64,000 nucleotides of DNA from Nocardiaceae bacterium (GTDB lineage Bacteria > Actinomycetota > Actinomycetes > Mycobacteriales > Mycobacteriaceae): positions 1 to 64,000 of the forward strand of contig JAJFUQ010000059.1 in the NCBI GenBank assembly GCA_021372355.1, read 5' to 3'. The notes beneath the pieces are model-generated. The model made no database searches and was not told where the DNA came from. It saw nothing but the letters and a program-made list of their open reading frames with translations. The position numbers and the translations under genes were made by a program. Positions 33,586 through 43,075 of this stretch are shown here, one piece after another. The first letter of the stretch is position 1, and each line of letters starts with the position of its first letter.

Positions 33586-35766
33586 TCAGCGGTTTTTGTC
33601 CGCCCAATCCGCCACTTGATGCCGCGACCGCACATCGAGCTTGCGCAGGATGTGCTCGACGTGAATCCCAACCGTGCCGACGCTGATGGTGAGCTTCTCC
33701 GCGATCTCGCGGTTGGTCAGTCCGGTGGCGAGCAGTTGGGCGATCTCGCGTTCTCGCCGGGTGAGGGCGGTCGGCGCGGTCGGCGCCGGGGTCGTCTGCG
33801 CTTCGGCCAGCAGACGATCGATCGGCATCGATGCTCCAGCGGCACAAGCACTGTCGTAAGCGGAATCGCCGAGCAGTTGGCGCAGTTCAGCAACGGTGTT
33901 GTCGAAAGCCTCGCGACTGCCCGGCGACAGCAGTGCCCCGGTGTCGCGGCGCACCTTCCCCGCCCAGCCGAACAGATGCGTCGCAGGCAGCCCGCGCTGC
34001 ATCCGCAGAAGAATCCGCGCGAGATCCTCGACCGCGAAGATCAGGTAGAAACGGTCGCCGAGATCGGCGAGAAGGCGGACCGCACGGACACCCATCGCCA
34101 ACGCGAATTCAGCGTCTGCCAGCGTATTTGCGAGATGGTTGGCCGCATAGGCCGTGCCCCACGCATCCCCGTTCGCCTCGAAGTGTGCGAGCGCCTCCTC
34201 GAACAGAGCCTGCTTGGACTCCGACTGCTCGACGCTGCCGAGGTTCACCGTTGCGTGCCCGATCATCATCGGATGGTCGGCGCGACGAGCGGATTCGAGA
34301 GCGGTCTCGAAAAGCGGCCGTGCCGCGCCGACGTCTCCGCTGCGCAAAGCCTCGATTCCGAGCAACGTCTCCGCCCGCGACAGCTCGGCATCGTCACCGG
34401 ACTGCCCAGCGAGTTCCCGCATCTCGTTCGCATAATTCCGGGCCTCTTCGCTGTGCCCGAGGGCGCCACGCAGCATCGACGCAGCTCGCAGCCCGGCCAT
34501 CCGTGCGCCGGGCGGCACGTCCCGGACGACCAGCGCCGGTTCGAGCCACAGCAATCCGGCGCGGAAGTAGCCGCGGAGCCAGAGGTACCACCAGAGCCCG
34601 CCGACGAGCCGCAGCGTGCTGGCCCAGTCGCCGTGGCCGTTGGCGGTGCGGACTGCGGCGCCGAAGTTGGCGAGGTCGCGCTCGAGCCGCTGCATCCAAA
34701 CGCGCTGGTCCGGGCCATACAGTGCCGGTTCCGCGAGTTCGGCCTGCCGGACGAAGAACTCGCAGTGTCGAATTCGAGACCGGTCGACGCCACCCGAAGC
34801 CGCAAGCTGGGCGTACGCAAATTCGCGCACCGGAACGAGCATCCGATAGAGCGCTTCGCCGTCGATCTCATCGACCACGAGTAGCGACTTCTCGACGAGA
34901 CCGGCGACCAACTGCTCGGTGTCAGGCTCATCGCATACGTACTGCGCAGCGGCCATCGTCCACGTTCCGACCAGAACTCCCAGCCGACGGAATACCACCT
35001 GTTCCTCGGGTGACAGCAGGTTGTGACCCCACTCCAAAGCCGCCCGCATGGTCTGGTGTCGTTCCGGCCGGGACCGCCCCTTGGGGAGCACCGCGTCGAA
35101 ACCTGCCTCAACCCGTACGGCGATATCGGTGAGAGACATCGAACTCGCAGCGGTGGCGGCCAACTCGATGGCGAGCGGGATGCCATCGAGTTGGCGGCAG
35201 ATGTCCTTTGCGACAAAGACGTTCTCATCGGCCGGCGGGAGGCTCGGCCGAATCCGGCGGACGCGGCGCAGGAACAGATCGGCAGCGGAATCGGTCGGGA
35301 GCGGACTGAGGGCGTGCACTTCCTCGCCCGTGATCCGCAGCGGCTCACGGCTCGTCGTGAGTACATGCAGTCCCGGCGCAGCATCCAAGAGCAGGTCCGC
35401 GAGGTCGGCACAGTCGTCGATGACGTGCTCGCAGTTGTCGAGGACGAGCAGCAGGTGCCGGTCGCGGAGGAACTCCTCGAGCGCCTGGTCCGCGACCGTG
35501 TCGACGCTGTCCCGCATCCCGATCGCCTGCCCGACGACCGGCGCGAGTGCATCCGTCGTCCGGACCGTGGAAAGGTCGGCGAGCCACACGCCATCGGTGA
35601 ACGTCGATTCGAGGCGGCGGGCGACCTCGAGCGTCAGAGTCGTTTTGCCGATGCCACCGCAGCCGGTGATGGTGACGAGTCGCCCCGGCTCCATCAGTCG
35701 GCGGGAGACTGCCGCGATGTCCGACTCACGGCCGACGAGCGCGACGCGCGAAGCGGGCACGTGCAT
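33586..35766 (-). CDS. LuxR-family regulator with NB-ARC-type ATPase domain
   Basis: A 726-residue regulator. The N-terminal P-loop ATPase spans ~15-300 with Walker A GCGGIGKTTL (35-44) and Walker B LLLVLDNCEH; LTTSREPL is the sensor/GxP-region motif typical of AfsR/LuxR STAND ATPases. A TPR-like helical region follows, and the last ~65 residues are a LuxR HTH (LTRREREIAQLLATGLTNRE, then VGTVGIHVEHILRKL). It probably integrates an unknown ligand and switches on nearby genes. ATG 35766 has no RBS and may be leaderless. It is divergent from a TetR gene. Confidence 0.88.
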   Translation of the reverse strand: MHVPASRVALVGRESDIAAVSRRLMEPGRLVTITGCGGIGKTTLTLEVARRLESTFTDGVWLADLSTVRTTDALAPVVGQAIGMRDSVDTVADQALEEFLRDRHLLLVLDNCEHVIDDCADLADLLLDAAPGLHVLTTSREPLRITGEEVHALSPLPTDSAADLFLRRVRRIRPSLPPADENVFVAKDICRQLDGIPLAIELAATAASSMSLTDIAVRVEAGFDAVLPKGRSRPERHQTMRAALEWGHNLLSPEEQVVFRRLGVLVGTWTMAAAQYVCDEPDTEQLVAGLVEKSLLVVDEIDGEALYRMLVPVREFAYAQLAASGGVDRSRIRHCEFFVRQAELAEPALYGPDQRVWMQRLERDLANFGAAVRTANGHGDWASTLRLVGGLWWYLWLRGYFRAGLLWLEPALVVRDVPPGARMAGLRAASMLRGALGHSEEARNYANEMRELAGQSGDDAELSRAETLLGIEALRSGDVGAARPLFETALESARRADHPMMIGHATVNLGSVEQSESKQALFEEALAHFEANGDAWGTAYAANHLANTLADAEFALAMGVRAVRLLADLGDRFYLIFAVEDLARILLRMQRGLPATHLFGWAGKVRRDTGALLSPGSREAFDNTVAELRQLLGDSAYDSACAAGASMPIDRLLAEAQTTPAPTAPTALTRREREIAQLLATGLTNREIAEKLTISVGTVGIHVEHILRKLDVRSRHQVADWADKNR

Positions 35767-35818
35767 GACGGCGAGTATGGCAGCCGGTCGGGCAAGACGC
35801 TCGTAGCGCGCGCATCGA

Positions 35819-35842
35819 AGAAATGAGCGACAGTTCATTTCT
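35819..35842. promoter_or_regulatory. TetR-type operator AGAAATGA-N8-TCATTTCT
   Basis: A perfect 8-base inverted repeat with 8-base spacer between the LuxR gene (start 35766) and TetR gene (start 35867). A degenerate second site with the same spacing, GAAATGA-N8-TCAATCC, lies at 35856-35877 over the TetR start, 36 bases on. The pair fits autoregulation by the TetR protein and control of the operon that follows. Confidence 0.6.
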
Positions 35843-35866
35843 ACCCTTGACGGAAGAAATGAATCG

Positions 35867-36514
35867 GTGTTCAATCCAACTGTGGCCTACCGCCAGACCC
35901 CTGCGATCAAGCAACGGCTCGAGGAAACCCGAGCCCGGATCGTCACGTCTGCCACGGAACTCATCCACGATCACGGCTACGTCGGATGTTCGATGGCAGC
36001 GGTTGCCGAACGCGCGGAGATCGCAACCGGCACGATTTACCGCTTCTTTCCGAGCAAAGGCGAACTGTTCGCCGAGGTCTTCCGAACCGCCTGTGCCAAG
36101 GAGGTCGCAGCGGCGAGCGCCTCGGCGCAGAAGACGCTCGAAGCCGGCGAACCGGTCGACGCACTCATCGCGGCCGTCCGGACGTTCGCCAAACGCGCAC
36201 TGAAAGCTCAGAAGCTCGCCTACGCACTCCTGGCCGAACCGGTCGACCCGCTCGTGGAAGCCGAACGACTCCACTTCCGGTCGGCCTACACCGACCTCTT
36301 TGCCAGCGGAATCGCACAGTGCATCGATGACGGACTGCTTCCGAAGCAGAATCCGCAGGTCACCGGCGCCGGAATCGTCGGTGCCATCAGCGATGTCCTC
36401 ATCGTTCCCCTCGGCAAAGGCCACGCAGACCCCGATGTCGTCCCGGAAATCGAATCCTTCGTCCGCCGCGCCCTCGGCGTATCCATCAAGGAGCACACTG
36501 ATGCCCACTCATGA
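35867..36514 (+). CDS. TetR-family regulator of the downstream beta-oxidation-like operon
   Basis: A 215-residue TetR protein. The HTH is in MAAVAERAEIATGTIYRFFP near residues 44-63, and a helical ligand domain follows. GTG 35867 has GGAAG upstream. It overlaps the acyl-CoA dehydrogenase gene by 14 bases, so it heads that operon and is likely its repressor, probably lifted by an acyl-CoA. Two operator-like repeats cover its promoter. Confidence 0.88.
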   Translation: MFNPTVAYRQTPAIKQRLEETRARIVTSATELIHDHGYVGCSMAAVAERAEIATGTIYRFFPSKGELFAEVFRTACAKEVAAASASAQKTLEAGEPVDALIAAVRTFAKRALKAQKLAYALLAEPVDPLVEAERLHFRSAYTDLFASGIAQCIDDGLLPKQNPQVTGAGIVGAISDVLIVPLGKGHADPDVVPEIESFVRRALGVSIKEHTDAHS

Positions 36515-38114
36515 GGTCTTCAACCAAGCCATCGCGCCGGTCGGTTACAACCCCGCCGACTACCCCGCGATCATCGAAGCCCTGACCCGCGAAGGCGCAC
36601 TCGATCGCCTGCCCGAGGTACAGGAAGCGGGAGCGCTCGCCAGCACGGAACATGCACTAGAACTCGGCGACCTCGCGGAGGAACACCCGCCGGTGCTGAA
36701 AACGCACGACCGTTACGGCTTCCGCGTCGACGAGGTCACCTACGACCCCAGCTATCACGAGCTCATGCGGACCGCGACCTCGCTGGGCCTCCACGGCTCC
36801 CCCTGGGCCGACGACAAGCCTCACCCGCACCTGGCACGAGCAGCGAAGATGCTCGCTTGGGGCCAGGTCGACGCCGGTCACCAATGCCCCATCTCGATGA
36901 CCTACGCCGTGGTCCCCGCGCTGCGCGCCAACCCCGAACTCTCCGCTCTGTGCGAACCGAAGCTCGCCGCGAAGTCCTACGACCCGAAGCTCGCGCCACT
37001 CGCCGAGAAGTCGGCCCTGACCGCCGGCATGTCGATGACCGAGAAGCAGGGCGGTTCGGACGTTCGGGCGAACACGACCCGGGCGGTCGCACAGCCGGAC
37101 GGCACCTACCGGCTCACCGGACACAAGTGGTTCACCTCGGCTCCGATGAGCGACTTCTTCCTGACGCTCGCTCAAACAGAAGCGGGCGTGACGTGCTTCG
37201 CCGTGCCACGCATCCTGCCCGACGGCACGCGCAACAACTTCTTCCTGCAGCGACTCAAGAACAAGCTCGGCAACCATTCGAACGCTTCCAGTGAGGTCGA
37301 GTACGCCGAAGCCTTCGCCTGGCGGGTGGGCGACGAAGGTCGTGGCGTTCCGACGATCATCGAGATGGTCAACATGACCCGCCTCGACTGCACGCTCGGC
37401 ACCGCGACCCTCATGCGTGTCGGTGTTCAGCAGGCTGCCTGGCACGCATCACACCGCAAGGCCTTCGGCGCGTACCTCGTCGACCAGCCGGCCATGCAGA
37501 ACGTCCTCGCCGACCTCGCGGTCGAGGCGGAGGCCGCGAACACGGTTGCCCTGTGGCTCGCCGCGTTGACCGACCGGCCGGAAGAATCGGCTCTACGCCG
37601 CATCAGCCTCGCCGTCTCGAAGTACTACGTGTGCAAGCGCGGACCGGTTCACGCCGCCGAAGCCTTGGAATGCCTCGGCGGAAACGGCTACGTCGAGGAA
37701 TCGCGCATGCCGCGCCTCTACCGCGAAGCTCCCCTGCTGTCGGTATGGGAGGGCTCGGGCAACGTCGCCGCGCTCGACACCCTCCGCGCGATGGCGAAGC
37801 AGCCGGAAACGCTCGGCATCTTCTTCGACGAGGTCTCCAAAGCCGCCGGCAGCGACTCGCGTCTCGACGAGGCCATCGCAGCTTTGAAGGCCCAGTTCGC
37901 CGACTTAGACACCGCGCAATACCGCGCGCGCACGGTGGTCGGTTCGATGGCGAAGGTGCTGCAAGGTTCGCTGCTCGTCCGGCACGGTCACTCGGCGGTC
38001 GCCGACGCGTTCTGCGCGAGCCGCCTCTCCGACAACTGGGGCGACGTGTTCGGCACGCTGCCGACCGGGCTCGACGTCGGCACGATCATCGATCGCGCGG
38101 TGCCCAAGGCATGA
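36501..38114 (+). CDS. AidB-like acyl-CoA dehydrogenase
   Basis: A 537-residue flavoprotein of the larger ACAD subgroup that includes E. coli AidB. Segments: GLHGSPWADDKP, CPISMTYAVVPALR, GMSMTEKQGGSDVRANTT for FAD, RLTGHKWFTSAPMSDFF, then LECLGGNGYVEESRMPRLYR and the terminal SVWEGSGNVAALD whose Glu is the likely catalytic base. Residues ~440-537 form the additional helical domain of the group. ATG 36501 has AAGGAG upstream. It probably oxidises an acyl-CoA feeding the crotonases and SDRs downstream; substrate unknown. Confidence 0.88.
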   Translation: MPTHEVFNQAIAPVGYNPADYPAIIEALTREGALDRLPEVQEAGALASTEHALELGDLAEEHPPVLKTHDRYGFRVDEVTYDPSYHELMRTATSLGLHGSPWADDKPHPHLARAAKMLAWGQVDAGHQCPISMTYAVVPALRANPELSALCEPKLAAKSYDPKLAPLAEKSALTAGMSMTEKQGGSDVRANTTRAVAQPDGTYRLTGHKWFTSAPMSDFFLTLAQTEAGVTCFAVPRILPDGTRNNFFLQRLKNKLGNHSNASSEVEYAEAFAWRVGDEGRGVPTIIEMVNMTRLDCTLGTATLMRVGVQQAAWHASHRKAFGAYLVDQPAMQNVLADLAVEAEAANTVALWLAALTDRPEESALRRISLAVSKYYVCKRGPVHAAEALECLGGNGYVEESRMPRLYREAPLLSVWEGSGNVAALDTLRAMAKQPETLGIFFDEVSKAAGSDSRLDEAIAALKAQFADLDTAQYRARTVVGSMAKVLQGSLLVRHGHSAVADAFCASRLSDNWGDVFGTLPTGLDVGTIIDRAVPKA

Positions 38115-38878
38115 GCGTAAGAACCGAACGCCGGGGAGCCGTCCTCATCGTCACGCTCGACCGGCCGGAAGTCCGCAATGCCGTCGATCCCCACCACGCC
38201 CAAGCCCTCACGGACGCGTTCACGGAGTTCGATCAATCCGAGGCCTCCGTCGCGATCCTCTACGGCGCGGGCGGAAACTTCTGTGCGGGTGCCGACCTCA
38301 AGGCCGTGTCCCGCGGCGAGTACCGGATCGTCAACCCCGGCGAATCCGGGCCCGCCGGCATGGGGCCGACCCGACTGCTGCTCAGCAAGCCGGTCATCGC
38401 AGCTGTCGAGGGATATGCCGTGGCCGGCGGGCTTGAACTCGCGGTCTGGGCCGACCTGCGCGTTGCCGATCCGGCGGCGACGTTCGGCGTCTTCTGCCGA
38501 CGGTGGGGCGTCCCACTGATCGACGGCGGAACCGTTCGCCTGCCCCGGCTCATCGGGCAGTCACACGCTTTGGACATGATCCTGACGGGTCGAGCGGTGG
38601 GCGCCGACGAGGCGTTCCGGATGGGACTCGCGAACCGGATCTCCGAACCCGGAAAGGTTCTCGAGGCAGCGATCGAGTTGGCCGAACAACTCGCCGGATT
38701 CCCCCAGACCTGCATGCGGCAGGACCGGTTGTCGTGCCACGAACAGGAGAACCTCGATTTGGACGCCGCCATCGCCAACGAGTGGCAGCGCGGCATGATC
38801 TCGCTCGTCGATGCCCTCGACGGCGCAACGAAATTCGCATCTGGCGCGGGTCGCCACGGCAACTTCTCCGAACACTGA
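38111..38878 (+). CDS. Crotonase-family enoyl-CoA hydratase/isomerase (1)
   Basis: A 255-residue crotonase-fold protein. AVLIVTLDRPEVRNAVDP opens the fold, GGNFCAGADLKAV provides the first oxyanion-hole loop, and AVEGYAVAGGLELAVWADLR the second. The general acid/base region reads FCRRWGVPLIDGG, where classical hydratase glutamates are not obvious, so isomerase or hydrolase activity is possible. ATG 38111 overlaps the upstream stop (ATGA). Confidence 0.88.
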   Translation: MSVRTERRGAVLIVTLDRPEVRNAVDPHHAQALTDAFTEFDQSEASVAILYGAGGNFCAGADLKAVSRGEYRIVNPGESGPAGMGPTRLLLSKPVIAAVEGYAVAGGLELAVWADLRVADPAATFGVFCRRWGVPLIDGGTVRLPRLIGQSHALDMILTGRAVGADEAFRMGLANRISEPGKVLEAAIELAEQLAGFPQTCMRQDRLSCHEQENLDLDAAIANEWQRGMISLVDALDGATKFASGAGRHGNFSEH

Positions 38879-38888
38879 GGACACCCCT

Positions 38889-39905
38889 GTGGACATGACC
38901 AATCACTCCGGCACGCGCGAAGCCGCCTGGTACGAGAACTGGACGGAGGTTCCGGACTCGCCGTTCCAGAACCGGCCGCAACCCGAGGACACCCACGAAT
39001 ACCGCACTCTGACCTACGAGCGCACAGGTCGCATCGCGCGAATCACGTTCAATCGCCCGGACAAGGGCAACGCGATCACGCCGGACACTCCCCTCGATAT
39101 CGCACATGCGGTGGAGCGGGCCGACCTCGATCCGCGGGTGCACGTCATCCTGGTTTCGGGTCGCGGCAAGGGCTTCTGCGGTGGCTACGACCTCGGGATG
39201 TTCGCCGAGAATTTCAGCGACACCCCTGCCTCGGGTACGCACGACACCGAAGGCACCGCACTCGACCCCACCGCCCAGATGATCAACCACAATCCGTGGG
39301 GCACCTGGGACCCGATGCTCGACTACGCGATGATGAGCCGCTTCAACAAGGGCTTCTCCTCGCTCCTGCATGCGAACAAGCCGACGGTCGCCAAGATTCA
39401 CGGCTTCGCCATCGCGGGCGGCACCGACATCGCGCTGTATTGCGACCAGATCATCTGCGCTGACGACGCGATGATGGGCTACCCGCCCACCCGCGTCTGG
39501 GGCATTCCGGCAGCGGGCATGTGGGCCCACCGCCTCGGCGATCAACGGGCAAAGCGACTGCTGTTCACGGGCGATCGCATCAGCGGCAAGCAGGCCGAGG
39601 AATGGGGCCTGGCGATCGAGTCGTGCCCCGCCGACGAACTCGACGAACGCACCGAAGCTCTCGTCGAGCGGATCGCACGGATGCCCATCAACCAGCTGAT
39701 GATGGCGAAGCTCGCCCTCAACTCGGCACTTCTCGCCCAGGGCGTCGCGAACAGCACGATGATCAGCACTGTTTTCGACGGCATCTCGCGCCACACCCGC
39801 GAGGGCTACGCCTTCCAATTGCGCTCCGCAACAGCCGGATTCCGAGAGGCCGTGCGCGAACGCGACGAACCATACGGGGACTACAAGCGAAAGGACAGCA
39901 AGTGA
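38889..39905 (+). CDS. Crotonase-family enoyl-CoA hydratase/isomerase (2), extended
   Basis: A 338-residue crotonase, longer than usual owing to an N-terminal extension (~45 residues, AWYENWTEVPDSPFQNRPQP) and an insertion (~120-160, containing NHNPWGTWDPMLDY). The core has RIARITFNRPDKGNAITPD, GRGKGFCGGYDLGMF, AKIHGFAIAGGTDIALYCD and YPPTRVWGIPAAGMWAH. GTG 38889 is preferred because GAGGA is positioned for it; ATG 38895 is the alternative. It acts in the same pathway as the neighbouring ACAD and SDRs; exact reaction unknown. Confidence 0.86.
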   Translation: MDMTNHSGTREAAWYENWTEVPDSPFQNRPQPEDTHEYRTLTYERTGRIARITFNRPDKGNAITPDTPLDIAHAVERADLDPRVHVILVSGRGKGFCGGYDLGMFAENFSDTPASGTHDTEGTALDPTAQMINHNPWGTWDPMLDYAMMSRFNKGFSSLLHANKPTVAKIHGFAIAGGTDIALYCDQIICADDAMMGYPPTRVWGIPAAGMWAHRLGDQRAKRLLFTGDRISGKQAEEWGLAIESCPADELDERTEALVERIARMPINQLMMAKLALNSALLAQGVANSTMISTVFDGISRHTREGYAFQLRSATAGFREAVRERDEPYGDYKRKDSK

Positions 39906-40780
39906 TCGACTTCGACGATCAGGTCGTCATCGTCACCGGCGCCGGAAACGGCCTCGGCAAGGCCTATGCACTCGAGTTCGCTCGGCGCGGAGCCGCAGTC
40001 GTCGTCAACGACCTCGGCGGATCGGTGCGCGGAGAAGGTGGCTCCGACGCGGCTCAGGCCGTCGTCGACGAGATCGTCGTGGCCGGCGGGCGGGCCGTCG
40101 CCTCGCGCGATTCGGTCGCCACGCCCGAGGGCGGCAAGGCCATCGTCGACACCGCGATCGAGGCCTTCGGCCGCGTCGACGTCGTCGTCAACAACGCCGG
40201 AATCCTGCGCGACAAGTCGTTCCTCAAGCTCGAACCCGAAGACCTCGACGCGGTTCTCGACGTCCACCTCAAGGGCGCCTTCAACGTCTCCCAGCCCGCC
40301 TTCGCGAAGATGAAGGAGCAGGGCTACGGCCGGTTCGTGTTCACGTCCTCCAACGCGGGAATCTTCGGCAACTTCGGCCAGACGAACTACGGTGCGGCCA
40401 AGGCGGGACTCGTCGGCCTCTCGAACGTCCTCGCCATCGAAGGCGAACGCTTCAACATCAAGAGCAACGCGATCATGCCGGTGGCGAAGACCCGCATGAC
40501 CGAGGATCTGCTCGGTCCGCTCGCCGATCTCGCCGCCCCGGAAGGCGTCGTACCGCTCACCGTCTTCCTCGCGAGCCGCGACTGCGAAGTCACGCACGAG
40601 GTGTTCTCAGCCGCCCTCGGTCGGTACGCGCGCGTCTTCATCGGCGTCACGCCGGGCTGGCGGTCGGAAGGCCTGGCCACGGCCGAAGACATTGCGGCCA
40701 ACCTCGCCCAGATCGAGGACCAGACCGGATACATCGTCCCGTTGTCCACCATGGACGAGCTGAAAGCACTTCTCGGATGA
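39902..40780 (+). CDS. SDR of the 17beta-HSD4/hydroxyacyl-CoA dehydrogenase type
   Basis: A 292-residue SDR. VVIVTGAGNGLGKAYALEFA is the TGxxxGxG cofactor motif, VVVNDLGGSVRGEGGS after strand 2 is the signature of the (3R)-hydroxyacyl-CoA dehydrogenase/17beta-HSD4 group, VNNAGILRD follows, and TSSNAGIFGNFGQTNYGAAK holds the catalytic Ser and YxxxK. It probably oxidises a 3-hydroxyacyl-CoA made by one of the crotonases. GTG 39902 overlaps the upstream stop (GTGA). Confidence 0.9.
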   Translation: MIDFDDQVVIVTGAGNGLGKAYALEFARRGAAVVVNDLGGSVRGEGGSDAAQAVVDEIVVAGGRAVASRDSVATPEGGKAIVDTAIEAFGRVDVVVNNAGILRDKSFLKLEPEDLDAVLDVHLKGAFNVSQPAFAKMKEQGYGRFVFTSSNAGIFGNFGQTNYGAAKAGLVGLSNVLAIEGERFNIKSNAIMPVAKTRMTEDLLGPLADLAAPEGVVPLTVFLASRDCEVTHEVFSAALGRYARVFIGVTPGWRSEGLATAEDIAANLAQIEDQTGYIVPLSTMDELKALLG

Positions 40781-41571
40781 GCGAATTCGCAGGCAAGACG
40801 GCGGTTGTCACGGGCGGCGCACGCGGCATCGGGGAAGCGATCGCCCGGGCGCTCGCGGCCGAAGGTGCGCAGGTAACCGTGGCCGACCTCGATGGCGATC
40901 AGGCGGCGGAGGTCGCGGCGGAGATCGGTGGAAAATCCTTCGCCGGCGACATCTCCGCATCCGGAACGCTCGAGCATCTCTTCGAACTGACCGGCCCGGT
41001 CGACATCTTCGTGGCCAACGCCGGAATCATGGGTGCCCCCGGCCTCGACGCTCCAGACGAATCCTGGGACGCCGTCCTCAACGTCAACCTCATGAGCCAC
41101 GTTCGCGCAGCAAAGTTGCTGGTCCCGGGCTGGGTCGAACGTGGTGGCGGCTACTTCGTGAGCGTCGCGTCGGCCGCCGGGCTGCTCACCCAGATCGGCT
41201 CGGCGACCTACGCGGTGTCCAAGCACGCAGCCGTGGGGTTCGCCGAATGGCTTTCGGTGACGTACGGCAACCGCGGCGTCAAGGTCAGCTGCCTGTGCCC
41301 GATGGGTGTTGACACGGACCTGCTCCGCACGGTTGGTTCACATGCAGAGGGTGAAATCGCCTACAAGTCCATCGCGACCGCGGGCGCGATCCTCGACCCG
41401 AAAGACGTGGCGCAGAAGGTCATCGAGGGCATTTCCGCGGGCAAGTTCCTCATCCTTCCCCACGAGTCGGTGCTGCAGATGTATCAACAGAAGGGCGTGG
41501 ACTACGACGGGTGGCTCGGCGCGATGCGCTGGTACCAGGACAGTCTCACTGCCCCAAAGAAAGGCGATTGA
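40777..41571 (+). CDS. SDR family oxidoreductase (2)
   Basis: A 264-residue classical SDR: AVVTGGARGIGEAIARAL cofactor motif, DLDGD after strand 2 (suggesting NAD preference), VANAGIMGAP, SVASAAGLLTQIGSATYAVS with catalytic Ser, Tyr and following K, and CPMGVDTDLL. ATG 40777 overlaps the stop of the preceding SDR. The substrate is unknown; two different SDRs in a row suggest successive oxidations or different stereoisomers. Confidence 0.9.
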   Translation: MSEFAGKTAVVTGGARGIGEAIARALAAEGAQVTVADLDGDQAAEVAAEIGGKSFAGDISASGTLEHLFELTGPVDIFVANAGIMGAPGLDAPDESWDAVLNVNLMSHVRAAKLLVPGWVERGGGYFVSVASAAGLLTQIGSATYAVSKHAAVGFAEWLSVTYGNRGVKVSCLCPMGVDTDLLRTVGSHAEGEIAYKSIATAGAILDPKDVAQKVIEGISAGKFLILPHESVLQMYQQKGVDYDGWLGAMRWYQDSLTAPKKGD

Positions 41572-42245
41572 TGCCGTATCTCCGTCGCGAGGGCCAGGTT
41601 TTCGTCCTCGACCTTGGCGAGGCCGGACAGCCGGAAACCGACAACCGTCTCAGCCCGGATGCCCTCGACGCCATCGAGGCGTGCATCGACGAGGCGGAGG
41701 CATCGCAAGGCCCAGCCGCACTGGTGACGACCGCGACGGGGAAGTTCTTCTCCAATGGGTTCGTGCCGGAACTCTTCGCCCCCGACGGCAGTTACCTGCT
41801 CCGGGCGCAGCAGGTTTTTGCACGCGTGGTGGCTTCCGAGCTGCCGACCATCGCGGCGGTCAATGGCCACGCGTTCGGCGGGGCCGCTTTCCTCGCGGTG
41901 GCCCACGATATCCGGCTCATGCGCACCGACCGTGGATTCTTCTGTCTTCCGGAGTTGGATCTCGGGATGCTCATTCCCAACGGCTTTGACGCCCTGTTCG
42001 CGGCTCGCGTGCCGCAGCCGGGACGCCATATTGCTGTGGTGACCGCGCGCCGATTCGGCGGTGCCGACGCGGTGCAAGCCGGGATCATGGACCAGGCCCT
42101 GTCCGCCGAGGAACTCCTCCCGACTGCTCTCGCGCTGGGCGAACAGCTCGCCGCCAAGCGTGGACCGAACTTGGCCGCGACCAAAAAGCACATGTACGGC
42201 ACCGTGCTCGACGAGATGTCCCGATACGGGCTCCCCGCCCAATAG
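41571..42245 (+). CDS. Crotonase-family protein (3), short
   Basis: A 224-residue crotonase-like protein, shorter than the family norm of ~260. TATGKFFSNGFVPELFAP is the first oxyanion loop, AVNGHAFGGAAFLAVAHDIR the second, and FFCLPELDLGMLIPNGFDAL follows, with an Asp/Glu-rich helix as possible catalytic site, resembling enoyl-CoA isomerases. The ATG at 41571 shares a base with the preceding stop. The C-terminal trimerization helices are truncated relative to the other two. Confidence 0.84.
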   Translation: MPYLRREGQVFVLDLGEAGQPETDNRLSPDALDAIEACIDEAEASQGPAALVTTATGKFFSNGFVPELFAPDGSYLLRAQQVFARVVASELPTIAAVNGHAFGGAAFLAVAHDIRLMRTDRGFFCLPELDLGMLIPNGFDALFAARVPQPGRHIAVVTARRFGGADAVQAGIMDQALSAEELLPTALALGEQLAAKRGPNLAATKKHMYGTVLDEMSRYGLPAQ

Positions 42246-42253
42246 GAGAACTG

Positions 42254-43075
42254 ATGACCAAGTCCCTCGAAGGCAAGACCATCATCATGTCGGGCGGAAG
42301 CCGCGGCATCGGTCTGGCCATCGCACTCGCGGCCGCCCGCCTCGGCGCGAACATCACGATCCTCGCCAAGACAGGCGAGCCGAACCCGAAGCTTCCGGGC
42401 ACCATTTACACGGCCGCTGCTGAGATCGAAGAGGCTGGCGGACAGGCACTTCCGGTCGTGGGTGACGTCCGGGACGAAGCGTCTGTCCAGAACGCCGTCG
42501 ACCAGACGATCGAGCGGTTCGGCGGTATCGACATCGTCGTGAACAACGCCTCGGCGATCGACCTGTCCGGCACCGAAGCACTCTCGGTCAAGAAGTTCGA
42601 CCTCATGCAAGGCATTCAGATCCGCGGCACGTTCCTGCTGACCCGCGCCGCGCTGCCGCACCTCAAGAAGTCGGACAACCCGCACATCCTGTCGCTGTCG
42701 CCGCCGCTCAACCTCTCGCCGAAGTGGCTCGGCGCGCACCCGGCCTACACGTTGGCAAAGTATGGAATGTCGATGCTGACGCTGGGCTGGGCCGAGGAAT
42801 ACCGCAAGGACGGCATCGCCGGAAACTGCCTGTGGCCGGAGACGCTCATCGCGACCGCCGCGGTCCAGAACCTGCTCGGCGGCGATGAGGCAATCGCGGT
42901 GTCGCGCACCCCCGAGATCGTTGCGGATGCCGCGATGCTCATCCTCACCTCGGACGCGAAGACCAACAGCGGCAAGGTCTACATCGACGCGGAGATCCTC
43001 GCCGACCACGGCGTCACCGACCTGTCGAAGTACGGCGGCGGCGACAACGTTCAGTACGACATCTTCATCGACTGA
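42254..43075 (+). CDS. HSDL2-like short-chain dehydrogenase
   Basis: A 273-residue SDR resembling hydroxysteroid dehydrogenase-like protein 2. IIMSGGSRGIGLAIALAA is the cofactor motif, ILAKTGEPNPKLPGTIYTAA the characteristic insert after strand 2, and NASAIDLSGTEA follows. SLSPPLNLSPKWLGAHPAYT then LAKYGMS contains the YxxxK and the 'PPLNL' signature of the HSDL2 group. The C-terminus lacks the SCP2 domain of animal HSDL2. It is the last gene of the operon, converging on aacS with an 11-base overlap. Confidence 0.9.
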   Translation: MTKSLEGKTIIMSGGSRGIGLAIALAAARLGANITILAKTGEPNPKLPGTIYTAAAEIEEAGGQALPVVGDVRDEASVQNAVDQTIERFGGIDIVVNNASAIDLSGTEALSVKKFDLMQGIQIRGTFLLTRAALPHLKKSDNPHILSLSPPLNLSPKWLGAHPAYTLAKYGMSMLTLGWAEEYRKDGIAGNCLWPETLIATAAVQNLLGGDEAIAVSRTPEIVADAAMLILTSDAKTNSGKVYIDAEILADHGVTDLSKYGGGDNVQYDIFID

